From assembly GCF_006363815.1 (NCBI RefSeq), contig NZ_RRYT01000001.1, positions 261,963-325,962 of the forward strand: 64,000 bases of DNA, in the 5' to 3' direction. The notes under the pieces are model-generated. The model was not told where the DNA came from and made no database searches. It worked only from the letters and a program-made list of their open reading frames with translations. A program made the translations under genes and the position numbers. Below, piece after piece: positions 35,703 through 47,383 of the stretch (position 1 is the stretch's first letter; each line of letters opens with the position of its first letter). The DNA is from Thermomonospora catenispora. Lineage in GTDB: Bacteria; Actinomycetota; Actinomycetes; Streptosporangiales; Streptosporangiaceae.

Positions 35703-36698
35703 TCAGCCGGTGCGGGTGACCACGTAGTCGCACAAACCGGTGAGGGCCGCGCGGGCCGGGATGTCGGGCAGGGTGAGCAGCTCGGCCCGGGCCTCCTCGG
35801 CCCACTGCCGCAGATCGGCGCGGGCCCGCTCCATCGCCGGGTGGGCGCGCAGCATCGCCAGCGCCTCGGCGTGCAGCTCATCATCGCTCAGATCGACCCG
35901 CAGCAGCTCCTGCAGCCGGGCGTCGGCCGGGTCGGTCGAGGCCAGCACGTGCAGCATCGGCAACGTGCGGACGCCCTCGCGCAGGTCGGTGCCGGGGGTC
36001 TTGCCGGACTGCTCCGCCTCCGAGGCGATGTCCAGGATGTCGTCGGACAGCTGGAAGGCGACCCCGATCTTCTCGCAGGCGTCGGTGATGGTCTTGACCG
36101 TCTGCGCGTCCGCGCCGGCCAGCAGCGCCCCCAGATGTCCCGACACCGCGATCAGCGACGCGGTCTTGTCCGCCACGACCTGCAGGTAGTGCTTGAGCGG
36201 GTCGACGCCCGCCGGCGGGCCGGAGGTCTCGGCGATCTGCCCGCGCACCAGCCGGGCGAACGCCCGGGCCTGGATGCGCACCGCCTCCGGTCCCAGCCCG
36301 GCCAGCAGGTCCGAGGCCTGGGCGAACAGATAGTCGCCGGTGAGGATGGCGATGGTGTTGGTCCACCGGGTGTTGGCGGACTCCTCACCGCGCCGCATGG
36401 TGGCCTCGTCCATCACATCGTCGTGATAGAGCGTGGCCAGATGGGTCAGCTCGACCACGACCGCTGCGGGGATCACCCCCGCAGCGGTCGGGTCGCCGAA
36501 GTGCGACGCCAGCAGCACCAGCGCCGGCCGGAACCGCTTGCCGCCGGCGTTCACCAGGTGCTTGGACGCTTGGGACAGCAGGGGATCGTCGCTGGTGACC
36601 GACTGCGCCAGCAGCTCCTCGACCGCCGCCATGCGCTTGCGCATGTCCGCCGCGAGCGCGTCGTCGACCGGCAGCCCGAACGGCACGCCACTGTTCAC
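35703..36698 (-). CDS. Long-chain trans-polyprenyl diphosphate synthase (menaquinone side chain)
   Basis: 331 residues. Both Asp-rich motifs are present: DDVMD (93-97) and DDILD (219-223), plus GGKRFRPAL. The residue five places before the first motif is Ala88; a small residue there is the known mark of long-chain products (hepta- to nonaprenyl). It most likely makes the menaquinone tail. It lies just downstream of nuoN with 42 bp between, probably at the end of the nuo transcript. GTG start with AGGGGG upstream. Confidence 0.9.
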   Translation of the reverse strand: MNSGVPFGLPVDDALAADMRKRMAAVEELLAQSVTSDDPLLSQASKHLVNAGGKRFRPALVLLASHFGDPTAAGVIPAAVVVELTHLATLYHDDVMDEATMRRGEESANTRWTNTIAILTGDYLFAQASDLLAGLGPEAVRIQARAFARLVRGQIAETSGPPAGVDPLKHYLQVVADKTASLIAVSGHLGALLAGADAQTVKTITDACEKIGVAFQLSDDILDIASEAEQSGKTPGTDLREGVRTLPMLHVLASTDPADARLQELLRVDLSDDELHAEALAMLRAHPAMERARADLRQWAEEARAELLTLPDIPARAALTGLCDYVVTRTG

Positions 36699-36740
36699 CC
36701 GGAACCCCCTACTGGACAGGCGCGCCTGCCGGGCCGCCCG

Positions 36741-38306
36741 TCAACGAACGAACATCTGAGCGGCGGCTTCCCCGGCCAGGTCGAGCACCGGCTGGGGCAG
36801 CACGCCCAGTACCACAGTAACGGCCAACCCGACGGCCACCGCAGTCGCGGTGGTCGGGCTGACCACCACCGCCGGCCCGTCGGCGTCGGGCTCGCTGAAG
36901 AACATCACCACGATCACCCGGACGTAGAAGAACGCCGCGATCGCCGAGGCCAGCACGCCCACGATGACCAGCGGGGTCGCCCCGCCGTCCACCGCCGCGG
37001 AGAACACCGCGAACTTGCCGGTGAACCCGCTGGTCAGCGGAATCCCGGCCATCGCCAGCAGGAAGAAGGCGAACGCCCCGGCGAGCAGCGGGGAGCGCTT
37101 GCCCAGTCCCGCCCAGCGGCTCAGGTGAGCGGCCTCGCCTCCCGGGTCGCGCACCATGGTCACCACGGCGAACGCGCCGAGCGTGGTGAACCCGTACGCG
37201 GCCAGGTAGAACAGCGAGCCCGACAGGCCCTCCCGGCTGGTGGCCACCAGACCGGTCAGGAGGAACCCGGCGTGTGCGATGGACGAGTATGCCAGCAGCC
37301 GCTTGACGTCGGTCTGGGTGACCGCGATGACCGCGCCGACCAGCATGGTGAGGATCGCCACACCCCACATCGTGGGCCGCCAGTCCCAGCGCAGCGTCTC
37401 GAACCCGACGTAGTACACCCGCAGCATCGCCCCGAAGGCCGCCACCAGCGTGGTGGAGGCCATCAGCGCGGTGATCGGGGTCGGGGCGCCCTGGTAGACG
37501 TCCGGCTTCCACATGTGGAACGGCGCCGCGCCCAGCTTGAACAGCAGTCCCACGCTCAGCAGCGCGATCCCGCCCAGCAGCAGCGGCTCCCCGCCGGCGC
37601 CCTGGCCGGCCTGCTCGGCGATGTCCGACAGCCGCACCGAGCCGGCGAAGCCGTACAGCAGCGCCGTCCCGTACAGGAAGAACGCCGAGGAGAACGCGCC
37701 CAGCAGGAAGTACTTGACCGCCGCCTCCTGCGACAGCAGGCGCCGCCGGCGGGCCAGCCCGCACAGCAGGTACAGCGGCAGCGACAGCACCTCCAGCGCC
37801 ACGAACATGGTCAGCAGGTCGTTGGCGGCCGGGAACAGCAGCATCCCGCCGACCGCGAACATCATCAGCGGGAAGAGCTCGGTCTGCCGGATCCCCGCCG
37901 CCGCGCCGGCCTGCTCGGCCTCCGAGCCGGGCAGCGCGGAGGCCTGCGCGGCGAAGTGGGCGGCACTGCGCTCGGCGATCAGCAGCAGGCCGACCAGCGC
38001 CAGCACCAGGATGGTGCCCTGGAGGAACAGCGTCGGGGCGTCCACCCCGATGGCGCCCATCGCGGCGACGTGGAACGGCTTCTCCGACAGCCCCAGCACC
38101 AGCGTCCACACCAGCGCCGCCAGCAGCCCGGCGAACGCCAGCGGCACCTGGACCCGGTACCGCCAGCTCCGCCCGACGAACGCCTCGACCAGCACGCCGA
38201 CCACGGCGACACCGAAGACGATCAGCATCGGCGCGAGCTGGCCGTACTCGATGTGCGGCGCGGGGATGTCCCCCGGTGCCGCGATGACCTGCACTCCGGC
38301 GCTCAC
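36741..38306 (-). CDS. nuoN: NADH-quinone oxidoreductase subunit N
   Basis: 521 residues, 14 transmembrane helices, antiporter-like proton-pumping subunit. PFHMWKPDVYQGAPTPITAL carries the conserved Lys and Pro, and LLAYSSIAHAGFLLTGLVAT matches the second conserved half. The GTG start at 38306 overlaps the nuoM stop by 4 nt. Last subunit gene of the complete 14-gene operon. Confidence 0.95.
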   Translation of the reverse strand: MSAGVQVIAAPGDIPAPHIEYGQLAPMLIVFGVAVVGVLVEAFVGRSWRYRVQVPLAFAGLLAALVWTLVLGLSEKPFHVAAMGAIGVDAPTLFLQGTILVLALVGLLLIAERSAAHFAAQASALPGSEAEQAGAAAGIRQTELFPLMMFAVGGMLLFPAANDLLTMFVALEVLSLPLYLLCGLARRRRLLSQEAAVKYFLLGAFSSAFFLYGTALLYGFAGSVRLSDIAEQAGQGAGGEPLLLGGIALLSVGLLFKLGAAPFHMWKPDVYQGAPTPITALMASTTLVAAFGAMLRVYYVGFETLRWDWRPTMWGVAILTMLVGAVIAVTQTDVKRLLAYSSIAHAGFLLTGLVATSREGLSGSLFYLAAYGFTTLGAFAVVTMVRDPGGEAAHLSRWAGLGKRSPLLAGAFAFFLLAMAGIPLTSGFTGKFAVFSAAVDGGATPLVIVGVLASAIAAFFYVRVIVVMFFSEPDADGPAVVVSPTTATAVAVGLAVTVVLGVLPQPVLDLAGEAAAQMFVR

Positions 38307-39853
38307 GGACGAGCCCCCTTCTCGGCGACGGTGGTCGTGGGATCACTCATCTGCACCCGGCTGAGCGTCTGCTGCACCGACGGGTCGATCACGTCGAGGG
38401 CCGGCTTGGGGAAGAAGCCCAACGCCACGATGACCGCCAGGATCGGCGCGATCACGACCAGCTCACGCCGGGACAGGTCCTTGAAGCCGGCCACCGCCTC
38501 GGCGGTCGGCCCGTTCATGGTCCGCTGGTACATCCACAGGATGTAGATGGCGGCCAGCACGATGCCCAGCGCGGCGAACACCGCGGCCGCCTCGTACCGG
38601 GCGAACGTGCCGATGATCACCAGGAACTCCGACACGAACGGCGCCAGCCCGGGCAGCGACAGCCCGGCCAGCCCGGAGATCAGGAACGCCCCGGCCAGCA
38701 GCGGCGCGACCTTCTGCACTCCGCCGAAGGCGTCCACCCGCGCCGAGCCGCGGCGCACGATCAGGAACCCGACCACCAGGAACAGCGCCCCGGTGGCGAA
38801 GCCGTGGTTGACCATGTAGAGCGCGGCCCCGGCCTGCCCCTGCGAGGTCATCGCGAAGATCCCCAGCACGATGAACCCGAAGTGGGAGATCGAGGTGTAG
38901 GCGACCAGCCGCTTGAGGTCGACCTGCCCGATCGCCAGGATCGCCCCGTAGATCACGCTGATCACCGCGAAGGTGACCACCACCGGGGTGGCCCACTTCG
39001 AGGCCTCCGGGAACAGCTCCAGGCAGAACCGCATCATGCCGTAGGTGCCGACCTTGTCCAGCACGCCGACGATCAGCACCAGCGCGCCGGCCGGGGCCTG
39101 ACCGGCGGCGTCCGGCAGCCAGGTGTGCAGCGGCACCATCGGCGCCTTGATCGCGAACGCGACGAAGAAGCCGAGGAACAGCCACTTGGCCACCGTCGGG
39201 TCCAGGTCGAGGTCCCCCAGCTCCGACATCAGGAAGGTGTTCGGCCCCTGCACGTACAGGGCGATCACCGCGACCAGCATCAGCAGCCCGCCGAGCAGCG
39301 AGTACAGCAGGAACTTGACCGCCGCGTACGACCGCTGGGGGCCGCCGTAGTGCCCGATGAGGAAGTACACCGGGACCAGCATGGCCTCGAAGAACACGTA
39401 GAACAGGAAGACGTCGGTGGCTGCGAAGACCCCGACCATCATCGCCTCGAGGGCCAGGATCAGGGCGAAGTAGCCCTTCACCGACCGGGCGGGCGCCCGC
39501 TCGCCCTCGGCGACGACGCCGCCGTAGCGCTCGGCGTCGTTCCACGAGGCCAGCATGACCAGGGGGACCAGCACCACCGACATCAGGATCAGCGTCAGCG
39601 CGACGCCGTCCACGCCGAGGGCCCAGTGCACCCCGAAGGCGGGGATCCAGTCGTATGTCTCCTCGAACTGGTGGCGCGCACCGCCGGTCTCGAAGCCGGC
39701 CGCCATCACGAAGGCGAGGACGGCGACCAGCGACGACAGGCCCAGCGCCACCCGCTTGGCAAGCTCGTCCTTGCCGCGCGGCAGCAACGCCACCAGCAGC
39801 GCACCGACCGCGGGGACCGCGATCAGGACGCTCAGCCAGGGAAAGTCGTTCAT
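38303..39853 (-). CDS. nuoM: NADH-quinone oxidoreductase subunit M
   Basis: 516 residues. FYVFFEAMLVPVYFLIGHYG (key Glu in helix 5), [20 protein letters not shown] and LVAYTSISHFGFIVLGIFAM are the NuoM signatures. Antiporter-like proton channel in the membrane arm. Starts at ATG 39853, which overlaps the stop of a 21-codon minicistron that itself overlaps the nuoL stop, so its translation is probably coupled through it. Confidence 0.95.
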   Translation of the reverse strand: MNDFPWLSVLIAVPAVGALLVALLPRGKDELAKRVALGLSSLVAVLAFVMAAGFETGGARHQFEETYDWIPAFGVHWALGVDGVALTLILMSVVLVPLVMLASWNDAERYGGVVAEGERAPARSVKGYFALILALEAMMVGVFAATDVFLFYVFFEAMLVPVYFLIGHYGGPQRSYAAVKFLLYSLLGGLLMLVAVIALYVQGPNTFLMSELGDLDLDPTVAKWLFLGFFVAFAIKAPMVPLHTWLPDAAGQAPAGALVLIVGVLDKVGTYGMMRFCLELFPEASKWATPVVVTFAVISVIYGAILAIGQVDLKRLVAYTSISHFGFIVLGIFAMTSQGQAGAALYMVNHGFATGALFLVVGFLIVRRGSARVDAFGGVQKVAPLLAGAFLISGLAGLSLPGLAPFVSEFLVIIGTFARYEAAAVFAALGIVLAAIYILWMYQRTMNGPTAEAVAGFKDLSRRELVVIAPILAVIVALGFFPKPALDVIDPSVQQTLSRVQMSDPTTTVAEKGARP

Positions 39854-39915
39854 GGGTTCACCACCAGCGCGGGGCGGGCCGCCGCCGCGATCGGAGTCGA
39901 ACGGACAGTGCGCAT
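39850..39915 (-). CDS. 21-codon minicistron bridging nuoL and nuoM
   Basis: An ATG that overlaps the nuoL stop (TGATG) opens a 21-codon frame whose TGA overlaps the nuoM ATG (ATGA). The peptide ([20 protein letters not shown] plus Pro) has no recognisable domain. Its likely role is to carry ribosomes across the 61-bp gap so that nuoM stays translationally coupled; whether the peptide has its own function is unknown. Confidence 0.45.
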   Translation of the reverse strand: MRTVRSTPIAAAARPALVVNP

Positions 39916-41822
39916 CAGGCGTTCACCGCCAACAGTGCCGCCACCACGACGGCCGCGCCGAAGAACATCGACAGCGCATAGGAGCGGACGAAGCCGGTCT
40001 GCAGCCGCCGGACCCGGCCCGAGGTCCCGCCGATCAGGGCGGCCAGGCCGTTGACGATCCCGTCCACGCCCTTGTTGTCGAAGAACACCGCCAGGCGGGT
40101 CAGCCACTGACCGGGCCGCATGAGCAGCGACTCGTTGATGGCGTCGCCGTACAGGTCCTTGCGGGCCGCGACGGTGACGAACGAGCCGCGGGGGGCCTGG
40201 CGCGGCACCGGGCGGGCGCCGTACTGCAGCCACGCGATCGCCGCGCCGGCCAGCATCAGCACGAACGCGGCGACGCCCGGCGCGGAGATCCAGTGGAACT
40301 CGTGCTCCTCGCCGCCGACCACCGGCTCCAGGAAGTGCCCGAACGGGCCGAGCACCAGGAAGGCGCCGGCGCCGACCGAGCCGACCGCCAGCAGGATCAG
40401 CGGAACGGTCATCACCGCGGGCGACTCGTGCGGGTGGACGTCCTCCTCCCAGCGGCGCTGCCCGTGGAAGGTCATGAACATCACCCGGGACATGTAGTAG
40501 GCGGTGATCGCCGCGCCCAGCAGCGCGCAGCCGCCCAGGATCGTCCCGGAGGTGCCGCCGGAGTCGAAGGCGGCGGCGATGATGCCCTCCTTGGTGAAGA
40601 ACCCGGACAGGAGGGGGAACCCGATGATCGCCAGGTAGCCCAGCCCGAACGTGGCCCAGGTGATCTTCATCACGGAGGACAGCCCGCCGTAGTGCCGCAT
40701 GTTCACGTCGTCGTTCATGCCGTGCATGACCGACCCGGCGCCCAGGAACAGCCCGGCCTTGAAGAAGCCGTGCGCGATCAGGTGGGCGATGGCGAACACG
40801 TACCCGGCCGGGCCCAGCCCCGCCGCCAGCACCATGTAGCCGATCTGCGACATGGTCGAGCCGGCCAGGGCCTTCTTGATGTCGTCCTTGGCGGTACCGA
40901 TGATCGCACCGGCCAGCAGGGTGGCCGCGCCGACGATCGTGACCGCCAGCTGCGCGTCCGGGGCCATCTCGTAGATCGGCCCGGACCGCACGATCAGGTA
41001 GACGCCCGCGGTCACCATGGTCGCCGCGTGGATCAGCGCCGACACCGGGGTCGGGCCCTCCATCGCGTCCAGCAGCCAGGACTGCAGCGGCAGCTGGGCG
41101 GACTTGCCGCAGGCGCCCAGCAACAGCAGCAGCCCGATCGCGGTGGCGGTGCCCTCGCTGATCTGCTGGACGGCCCCGACGTGGTGGGCGCCGGTGCCGA
41201 GGATCTCGCCGAACTCCACCGTGCCGAAGGTGGCGAACATCAGCGCGATCCCGATCACCAGGCCCAGGTCGCCGACCCGGTTGACCACGAACGCCTTCTT
41301 GGCCGCCGTCGCCGCCGAGGGCTTGAACTGCCAGAACCCGATCAGCAGGTAGGAGGCCAGGCCGACGCCCTCCCAGCCGATGAACAGCCCGACGTAGTTG
41401 TCGGCCAGCACCAACAGCAGCATCGCCGCCACGAACAGGTTCAGGTAGGCGAAGAACCGCCGCCGGTCGGCGTCATGGGCCATGTAGCCGATGGAGTAGA
41501 TGTGGATCAGCGAACCCACACCGGTGATCAGCAGCACGAAGCTGATCGACAGCGGGTCCACCAGCAGGTCCATGTTGAGGGTGAAGTCCCCGACGGTGAA
41601 CCACTCGTACAGATGGACGGTGCGCCGCCGCTCCTCGTCGCCGTACCCGAGCATCTGGACGAACATCGCCAGCCCGACGACGAACGCGCCCAGCGACATG
41701 GCGGTGCCGAGCAGGTGCCCCCACCTGTCGGTGCGCCTGCCGCCCAGCAGCAGGATCGCCGCGCCCGCCAGCGGGAGGGCGATGAGAAGCCAGGCGGCGG
41801 CCTGGATGCCTTCGGCCTTCAT
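39915..41822 (-). CDS. nuoL: NADH-quinone oxidoreductase subunit L
   Basis: 635 residues, distal antiporter-like subunit with the long lateral helix at its C-terminus. Motifs: [40 protein letters not shown] and [23 protein letters not shown] start at 41822, 10 bp after the nuoK stop. It lacks the low-complexity N-terminal insertion found in the NuoL of the partial operon. Confidence 0.95.
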   Translation of the reverse strand: MKAEGIQAAAWLLIALPLAGAAILLLGGRRTDRWGHLLGTAMSLGAFVVGLAMFVQMLGYGDEERRRTVHLYEWFTVGDFTLNMDLLVDPLSISFVLLITGVGSLIHIYSIGYMAHDADRRRFFAYLNLFVAAMLLLVLADNYVGLFIGWEGVGLASYLLIGFWQFKPSAATAAKKAFVVNRVGDLGLVIGIALMFATFGTVEFGEILGTGAHHVGAVQQISEGTATAIGLLLLLGACGKSAQLPLQSWLLDAMEGPTPVSALIHAATMVTAGVYLIVRSGPIYEMAPDAQLAVTIVGAATLLAGAIIGTAKDDIKKALAGSTMSQIGYMVLAAGLGPAGYVFAIAHLIAHGFFKAGLFLGAGSVMHGMNDDVNMRHYGGLSSVMKITWATFGLGYLAIIGFPLLSGFFTKEGIIAAAFDSGGTSGTILGGCALLGAAITAYYMSRVMFMTFHGQRRWEEDVHPHESPAVMTVPLILLAVGSVGAGAFLVLGPFGHFLEPVVGGEEHEFHWISAPGVAAFVLMLAGAAIAWLQYGARPVPRQAPRGSFVTVAARKDLYGDAINESLLMRPGQWLTRLAVFFDNKGVDGIVNGLAALIGGTSGRVRRLQTGFVRSYALSMFFGAAVVVAALLAVNA

Positions 41823-41832
41823 CGATCGCCTC

Positions 41833-42132
41833 TCAGTACTTCAGCAGGTTGACGTCGTCCACCGACGACGACCTGCGGGTCCTAAAGATCGTCATGATGA
41901 TCGCGAGGCCCACCACGACCTCGGCCGCGGCGACCACCATCACGAAGAAGGCGATGATCTGGCCGTCGAGGTTGCCGTGCATGCGGGCGAACGACACGAA
42001 CGCCAAATTGGCGGCGTTGAGCATCAGCTCGACGCACATGAACACCACGATGGCGTTGCGGCGCACCAGCACGCCGACCGCGCCGATGGTGAACAGCAGC
42101 GCCGACAGGACCAGGTAGTGGCCAGGACTCAT
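41833..42132 (-). CDS. nuoK: NADH-quinone oxidoreductase subunit K
   Basis: 99 residues, three transmembrane helices, standard length. The proton-pathway Glu residues lie in [15 protein letters not shown] and [20 protein letters not shown]. The ATG at 42132 overlaps the nuoJ stop by 4 nt. Confidence 0.95.
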   Translation of the reverse strand: MSPGHYLVLSALLFTIGAVGVLVRRNAIVVFMCVELMLNAANLAFVSFARMHGNLDGQIIAFFVMVVAAAEVVVGLAIIMTIFRTRRSSSVDDVNLLKY

Positions 42133-43040
42133 TTCCCTGCCTCGCCTTCACTCGCGGGGCCGCCGGCGGCCGACGTGCCCGCCTTGGTCTCCCGGACCTC
42201 GGCGTCGGCGTCGTGGGCGGCCTCGGTGGCCGCCTTCACCGCCGCGACATCGTGCTCCACCGCCTGCTCCTCGGTCTGGCCGTGCAGGTCGGCGTGCAGG
42301 CGCGCGGTGCCGCTGCGCCGCGCGATGATCGGGTTGACCGACAGCTCCGACACGCTGCCGTCCGGCAGCAGCGCGGGCATGTCGACCGCGTTGTGCCGGG
42401 CGTAGGTGCCGGGGCCGGGCAGCGGCGACGGGTGCCCGCCGGGGCGGAAGCGCCGCTTGGACAGCTCCTTCTGGGTGGGCCGGGGGGCGTGCCGCTCGCG
42501 GTGCGCCAGCACCATCGCCCCCAGCGCCGCGGTGATCAGCAGCGCGCTGGTCACCTCGAACGCGAACACGTACTTGGTGAACAGCAACCGGGCCAGCCCG
42601 ATCACGTTGCCGCCCTCGCCGTTGGCGGCGGCCAGGCCCATCGACTCCGACAGCGCCGCGTTGCCGAGCCCGGCCACCAGCAGCGCCGCGAACCCGATGC
42701 CGGCGATCGCCGCCCACAGCCGCTGCCCGCGGATGGTCTCCACCAGCGAGTCGGTGGAGGACACGCCCACCAGCATCAGCACGAACAAGAACAGCATCAG
42801 CACCGCGCCGGTGTACACGATCACCTGCACGAACGCCAGGAACGGGGCGTCCTGCACCGCGTACAGCACCGCCAGCGACAGCATCACCACCGCCAGCATC
42901 AGCGCGGAGTGGACCGCCTTGCGCAGGAAGATCATGCCGAGCGCGGCGGCCACGCTGACGACCGCCAGCAGCCAGAACACCACCGGCTCGCCGGCCTGCC
43001 CGGAGGTCTGCGCGAGGACCGAGGTCTGTGTATCGATCAC
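42129..43040 (-). CDS. nuoJ: NADH-quinone oxidoreductase subunit J with long hydrophilic tail
   Basis: 303 residues. The five-helix NuoJ core occupies about 1-190, including [20 protein letters not shown]. The remaining about 110 residues are hydrophilic and low in complexity ([20 protein letters not shown], then a charged Ala/Glu-rich end). Such tails occur in other actinobacterial NuoJ proteins; function unknown. ATG start overlapping the nuoI stop by 4 nt. Confidence 0.94.
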   Translation of the reverse strand: MIDTQTSVLAQTSGQAGEPVVFWLLAVVSVAAALGMIFLRKAVHSALMLAVVMLSLAVLYAVQDAPFLAFVQVIVYTGAVLMLFLFVLMLVGVSSTDSLVETIRGQRLWAAIAGIGFAALLVAGLGNAALSESMGLAAANGEGGNVIGLARLLFTKYVFAFEVTSALLITAALGAMVLAHRERHAPRPTQKELSKRRFRPGGHPSPLPGPGTYARHNAVDMPALLPDGSVSELSVNPIIARRSGTARLHADLHGQTEEQAVEHDVAAVKAATEAAHDADAEVRETKAGTSAAGGPASEGEAGK

Positions 43041-43636
43041 TTCTTCTCACCGCTCTCGGCACGTGCCGCGGCGTCGACGCCGGACCGTCGGCCGCCTTCG
43101 GACGGGATGCCCGGAGCCTCGTCGGAGTCCTTGAGCCCGAGGCGGTAGTAGTCCTCCTCGGTCTCCCCGAGCCGCATCGGGTGCGGCGGCGCCTCCATGC
43201 CCTCGCGCAGCGGCGCCAGCAGCATGTCCTTGGTGTAGATCAGGGACTCGCGGCTGTCGTCGGCCAGCTCGTACTCGTTGGTCATGGTCAGCGCCCGGGT
43301 CGGGCACGCCTCGATGCACAGCCCGCACAGGATGCAGCGCAGGTAGTTGATCTGGTAGACGCGGCCGTAGCGCTCACCCGGCGAGTAGCGCTCCTCCTCG
43401 GTGTTGTCGGCGGCCTCGACGTAGATCGCGTCTGCCGGGCAGGCCCACGCGCACAGCTCGCAGCCGATGCACTTCTCCAGCCCGTCCGGCCACCGGTTGA
43501 GCTGGTGCCGACCGTGGAAGCGCGGCGCGGTGGGCTTCTTCACCTCCGGGTACTGGACGGTCTCGGTCTTCTGGAACATCTGGTGGAAGGCCACCCCGAA
43601 GCCCTTGACCGGGTTCAGGAAGTCAGTGAGACCCAC
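43037..43636 (-). CDS. nuoI: NADH-quinone oxidoreductase subunit I (2x 4Fe-4S)
   Basis: 199 residues. C56, C59, C62, C66 and C101, C104, C107, C111 ligate clusters N6a and N6b, linking NuoG to NuoB. A charged C-terminal extension follows the core. The GTG start at 43636 lies inside the end of nuoH (14-nt overlap). Confidence 0.95.
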   Translation of the reverse strand: MGLTDFLNPVKGFGVAFHQMFQKTETVQYPEVKKPTAPRFHGRHQLNRWPDGLEKCIGCELCAWACPADAIYVEAADNTEEERYSPGERYGRVYQINYLRCILCGLCIEACPTRALTMTNEYELADDSRESLIYTKDMLLAPLREGMEAPPHPMRLGETEEDYYRLGLKDSDEAPGIPSEGGRRSGVDAAARAESGEKK

Positions 43637-44942
43637 TGGCCACCTCCTTGTGCGCAGTGACGTCGGCGCCCGGGCGAACGCCGTGGTAGTGCGGCGCGTC
43701 CAGCGGCGGCACGGGGAAGAAGCCCTCGGTCTGCTGCCGCCGGGCCTCGCGGGCGGCCTTCTCGCCCTCGCCGTCGCCCTTGCCCTGCTTGACCATGTCC
43801 CAGACGATCGACAGCAGCAGCAGCGCGCCGATCACCGCGGCCGACCAGATCGCCACCTGGGTCATGTCGTGACCCGCGTTGCGCAGCCCGCGGATGGTGG
43901 CCACCAGCACGATCCAGGCGAGCGAGACCGGGATCAGGATCTTCCAGCCCAGCTTCATCAGCTGGTCGTAGCGCACCCGCGGCAGCGCACCGCGCAGCCA
44001 GATGAAGAAGAAGATGAACAGCCACACCTTGGCCAGGAACCACAGCACCGGCCACCAGCCCTCATTGGCGCCCGGCCAGACGGTGGAGATCGGCGCCGGG
44101 GCCCGCCAGCCGCCCAGGAACAACGTGGTGGCCAGGGCCGAGAGGGTCGCCAGGTTGATGTACTCGGCGAGGAAGAACATCGCGAACTTCAGCGACGAGT
44201 ACTCGGTGTGGAAGCCGCCGACGATCTCGCCCTCGCCCTCGGGCAGGTCGAAGGGGATCCGGTTGGACTCGCCCATCATCGTGATCACGTAGATGAGGAA
44301 CGAGGGCAGCAGCAGCACCGCGAACCAGCGGTCGGCCTGGGCCGCCACGATCCCCGTGGTCGACATCGTGCCGGCGAACAGGAACACCGCCACGAACGAC
44401 AGGCCCATCGCGATCTCATAGGAGATGATCTGCGCGGTCGAGCGCAGCCCGCCCAGCAGGGCGTACGGGGACATCGACGACCAGCCCGCCAGCACGATCC
44501 CATAAGCGCCCATCGAGGCCATCGCCAGCACCAGCAGCACCGCCACCGGCAGGTCGGTGCCCTGCAGCGGGGTCTGGTGCCCGAAGATCGACACCGTCGG
44601 CCCGAACGGGATGATGCTGAAGGCGACGAACGCCGGGGTGGCCGAGATGACCGGCGCCAGGACGAAGACGACCTTGTCCACGCCGCGCGGGACGATGTCC
44701 TCCTTCAGCGCCAGCTTGATGCCGTCGGCCAGCCCCTGCAGCAGCCCGAACGGCCCGGCCCGGTTGGGCCCGACCCGCAGCTGCATCCGGCCCAGCACCC
44801 GGCGCTCCACCCACATCGTCAACAGCACGGTGAGCACCAGGAAGACGAAGATCGCCAGAACCTTGCCGCCGATCAGCCACCACGGGTCGCGCCCGAAGGA
44901 CGACAGGGTGGGCTCGGGGGCGGCCAGGGGGACGCTGCTCAT
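43623..44942 (-). CDS. nuoH: NADH-quinone oxidoreductase subunit H
   Basis: 439 residues, eight or nine transmembrane helices plus a hydrophilic C-terminal extension of about 60 residues. The quinone-chamber motifs [20 protein letters not shown] and [20 protein letters not shown] are intact. It forms the quinone entry with NuoB and NuoD. ATG start overlapping the nuoG stop by 4 nt. Confidence 0.95.
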   Translation of the reverse strand: MSSVPLAAPEPTLSSFGRDPWWLIGGKVLAIFVFLVLTVLLTMWVERRVLGRMQLRVGPNRAGPFGLLQGLADGIKLALKEDIVPRGVDKVVFVLAPVISATPAFVAFSIIPFGPTVSIFGHQTPLQGTDLPVAVLLVLAMASMGAYGIVLAGWSSMSPYALLGGLRSTAQIISYEIAMGLSFVAVFLFAGTMSTTGIVAAQADRWFAVLLLPSFLIYVITMMGESNRIPFDLPEGEGEIVGGFHTEYSSLKFAMFFLAEYINLATLSALATTLFLGGWRAPAPISTVWPGANEGWWPVLWFLAKVWLFIFFFIWLRGALPRVRYDQLMKLGWKILIPVSLAWIVLVATIRGLRNAGHDMTQVAIWSAAVIGALLLLSIVWDMVKQGKGDGEGEKAAREARRQQTEGFFPVPPLDAPHYHGVRPGADVTAHKEVASGSH

Positions 44943-47383
44943 GCGGCACCTCCGCTGCCTGCTGCGGCGGCGATCTGCACGATCGCGCCGGTGTCGGCGC
45001 CCAGGTCGCGGTACAGCACGCAGCCCTGGGAGTTGGTCGGCAGCCAGACCACCCGGTCGGGCAGATCCGGCGTGATCTCCAGCGGCAGGGTCAGCTCCCG
45101 GCCGCCGTGCGCGACGGTGACCGCCTCCTCCGCGCCGATCTCGGCGGCGGTGGCGGGCGACAGCCGGGCCACCGCCGGCTTGGCGGTGCCCGCCAGATGC
45201 GGCTCGCCGTCCTGCAGCCGGCCCAGGTCCAGCAGCTGCCGCCAGGTGGCCAGCAGCGCCTGCCCCGGACCGGGCTCGGGCCGGATCCCGGCGGTGACCG
45301 ACGGGGCGGACGGCCGGTCGCCCCGGTAGGAGCCGAGCGCGGCCAGCTCGCGGCGGGCCGCCTCCGGCTCCGGCAGCGCCAGATGCACGTCCATCTGGTC
45401 GGCCAGCGCGTTCAGCACTCGCAGGTCCGGCAGCCGGCCGGGGACCCGCAGCGCCGCCTCGAACGGACGGCCGCGGCCCTCCCAGTCGACGAACGTGCCG
45501 GCCTTCTCGGGGACCGCCGCCACCGGCAGCACCACGTCGGCGCGGTCGGTGACCGCGCTGGCCCGCTGCTCCAGGCTCACCACGAACGGGACCGCCTCGA
45601 GCGCGGCCAGCGCCGCGGCCGGGTCGGGCAGGTCGTAGGGGTCGACGCCGCCGATGAGCAGCGCCCCCAGCTCCCCGGCCGCCGCGGCGGCCAGGATCTG
45701 GGCGGTGTCGCGCCCCGGCTCGGCCGGCAGGTCGGCGACGTTCCAGGCCCGGGCGACCTCGGCGCGGGCGGCCGGGTCGGCGACCGGGCGGCCGATCGGC
45801 AGCAGCGTGGGCAGCGCGCCCGCCTCCAGCGCGCCGCGCTCCCCGGCCCGCCGCGGCACCCAGGCCAGGCGGGCGCCGGTGACCTGGGACAGCCGGACCG
45901 CGCTGGACAGGGCGCCGGGGCTGGCGGCCAGCCGCTCGCCGAGCAGGATGACCACGCCCGGGGCCTTGAGCTCCTCGGCGGCGGGCTCGTCCCCGGTGAC
46001 CAGGGCGCCCAGCACCTCGGCCTCACCGCCGGGCAGCGACCGCAGCAGCGTGCCGCCCATCTTGGTCAGCCCGCGGGTGGCGAACGGGGCGATCGAGTAG
46101 ACCTTCAGGCCCTTCTTGCGGAACGCCTTGCGCAGCCGCAGGAAGACGATCGGGGACTCCTCCTCCGGCTCGAAGCCGACCAGCAGCACCGCCGGCGCCT
46201 TCTCCAGGTCGGAGTAGGAGACCTCGATGTCGCGGCCCGCCACCACGGCGGCCAGGAAGTCGGCCTCCTCCGCCGAGTGGGACCGGGCCCGGAAGTCGAT
46301 GTCGTTGGTGCCGAGCGCGATCCGGGCGAACTTGCTGTAGGCGTAGGCGTCCTCGAGGGTGAGCCGACCGCCGGTCAGCACGCCCGCCCTGCCGCGCGCG
46401 GCGGCCAGCCCGCGGGCGGCGGCGGCCAGCGCCTCCGGCCAGGAGGCGGTCTCCAGCTCGCCGTTCTCGTTGCGCACCAGCGGGTGGACCAGCCGGTCGG
46501 GCTGGGTGGTGTAGGTGAACGCCCACCGGCCCTTGTCGCAGTTCCACTCCTCGTTCACCTGCGGGTCGTCACCGGCCAGCCGGCGGGTGATCTTCCCGCG
46601 CCGGTGGTCGGTGCGCAGCGCGCACCCGGAGGCGCAGTGCTCGCAGACGGTCGGCGTCGACACCAGGTCGAACGGGCGGGAGCGGAACCGGTAGGCGGTG
46701 CCGGTGAGCGCGCCCACCGGGCAGATCTGCACCGTGTTGCCGGAGAAGTAGGACTGGAACGGCCTGTCCTCGGCCGCCCCCACCTGCTCCTTGGCGCCGC
46801 GCTCGAACAGGTCGATGAGCGGGTCGCCGGCGATCTGGTCGGAGAACCGGGTGCACCGGGCGCACTGGATGCAGCGCTCCCGGTCCAGCAGGATCTGCGA
46901 GGATAGCGGGATCGGCTTGGGGAAGGTCCGCTTGGTCTCGGTGAACCGGGACTCCCCGCGGCCGTTGGACATCGCCTGGTTCTGCAGCGGGCACTCGCCG
47001 CCCTTGTCGCAGATCGGGCAGTCCAGCGGGTGGTTGATCAGCAGCAGCTCCATCACCCCGTGCTGGGCCTTGTCGGCCACCGGCGAGGTGAGCTGCGTCT
47101 TGATCACCATCCCCGGCATCACCGGGGTGGTGCAGGACGCCTGCGGCTTGGGCATCGGGCGCCCGTTGCCGGCGTCGGGGATCTCCACCAGGCACTGCCG
47201 GCACGCGCCGACCGGGTCGAGCAGCGGGTGGTCGCAGAACCGGGGGATCTGGATGCCCAGCAGCTCGGCGGCCCGGATGATCAGGGTCCCCTCCGGAACC
47301 TCGATCTCGAACCCGTCGATGGTGCACTTGACCATCGTCGGCTGCTGTTCGACCTCTGCGGAGGTCTTGTCGGTGACCGTCAC
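44939..47383 (-). CDS. nuoG: NADH-quinone oxidoreductase subunit G
   Basis: 814 residues. The N-terminus has the 2Fe-2S ferredoxin domain ([16 protein letters not shown]), the His/Cys-ligated cluster ([17 protein letters not shown]), two further 4Fe-4S motifs ([15 protein letters not shown]) and [10 protein letters not shown]. The remainder is the molybdopterin-oxidoreductase-like domain, which in complex I carries no cofactor. It conducts electrons from NuoF/E to NuoI. GTG/ATG context: start at 47383 overlaps the nuoF stop by 4 nt. Confidence 0.95.
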   Translation of the reverse strand: MTVTDKTSAEVEQQPTMVKCTIDGFEIEVPEGTLIIRAAELLGIQIPRFCDHPLLDPVGACRQCLVEIPDAGNGRPMPKPQASCTTPVMPGMVIKTQLTSPVADKAQHGVMELLLINHPLDCPICDKGGECPLQNQAMSNGRGESRFTETKRTFPKPIPLSSQILLDRERCIQCARCTRFSDQIAGDPLIDLFERGAKEQVGAAEDRPFQSYFSGNTVQICPVGALTGTAYRFRSRPFDLVSTPTVCEHCASGCALRTDHRRGKITRRLAGDDPQVNEEWNCDKGRWAFTYTTQPDRLVHPLVRNENGELETASWPEALAAAARGLAAARGRAGVLTGGRLTLEDAYAYSKFARIALGTNDIDFRARSHSAEEADFLAAVVAGRDIEVSYSDLEKAPAVLLVGFEPEEESPIVFLRLRKAFRKKGLKVYSIAPFATRGLTKMGGTLLRSLPGGEAEVLGALVTGDEPAAEELKAPGVVILLGERLAASPGALSSAVRLSQVTGARLAWVPRRAGERGALEAGALPTLLPIGRPVADPAARAEVARAWNVADLPAEPGRDTAQILAAAAAGELGALLIGGVDPYDLPDPAAALAALEAVPFVVSLEQRASAVTDRADVVLPVAAVPEKAGTFVDWEGRGRPFEAALRVPGRLPDLRVLNALADQMDVHLALPEPEAARRELAALGSYRGDRPSAPSVTAGIRPEPGPGQALLATWRQLLDLGRLQDGEPHLAGTAKPAVARLSPATAAEIGAEEAVTVAHGGRELTLPLEITPDLPDRVVWLPTNSQGCVLYRDLGADTGAIVQIAAAAGSGGAA

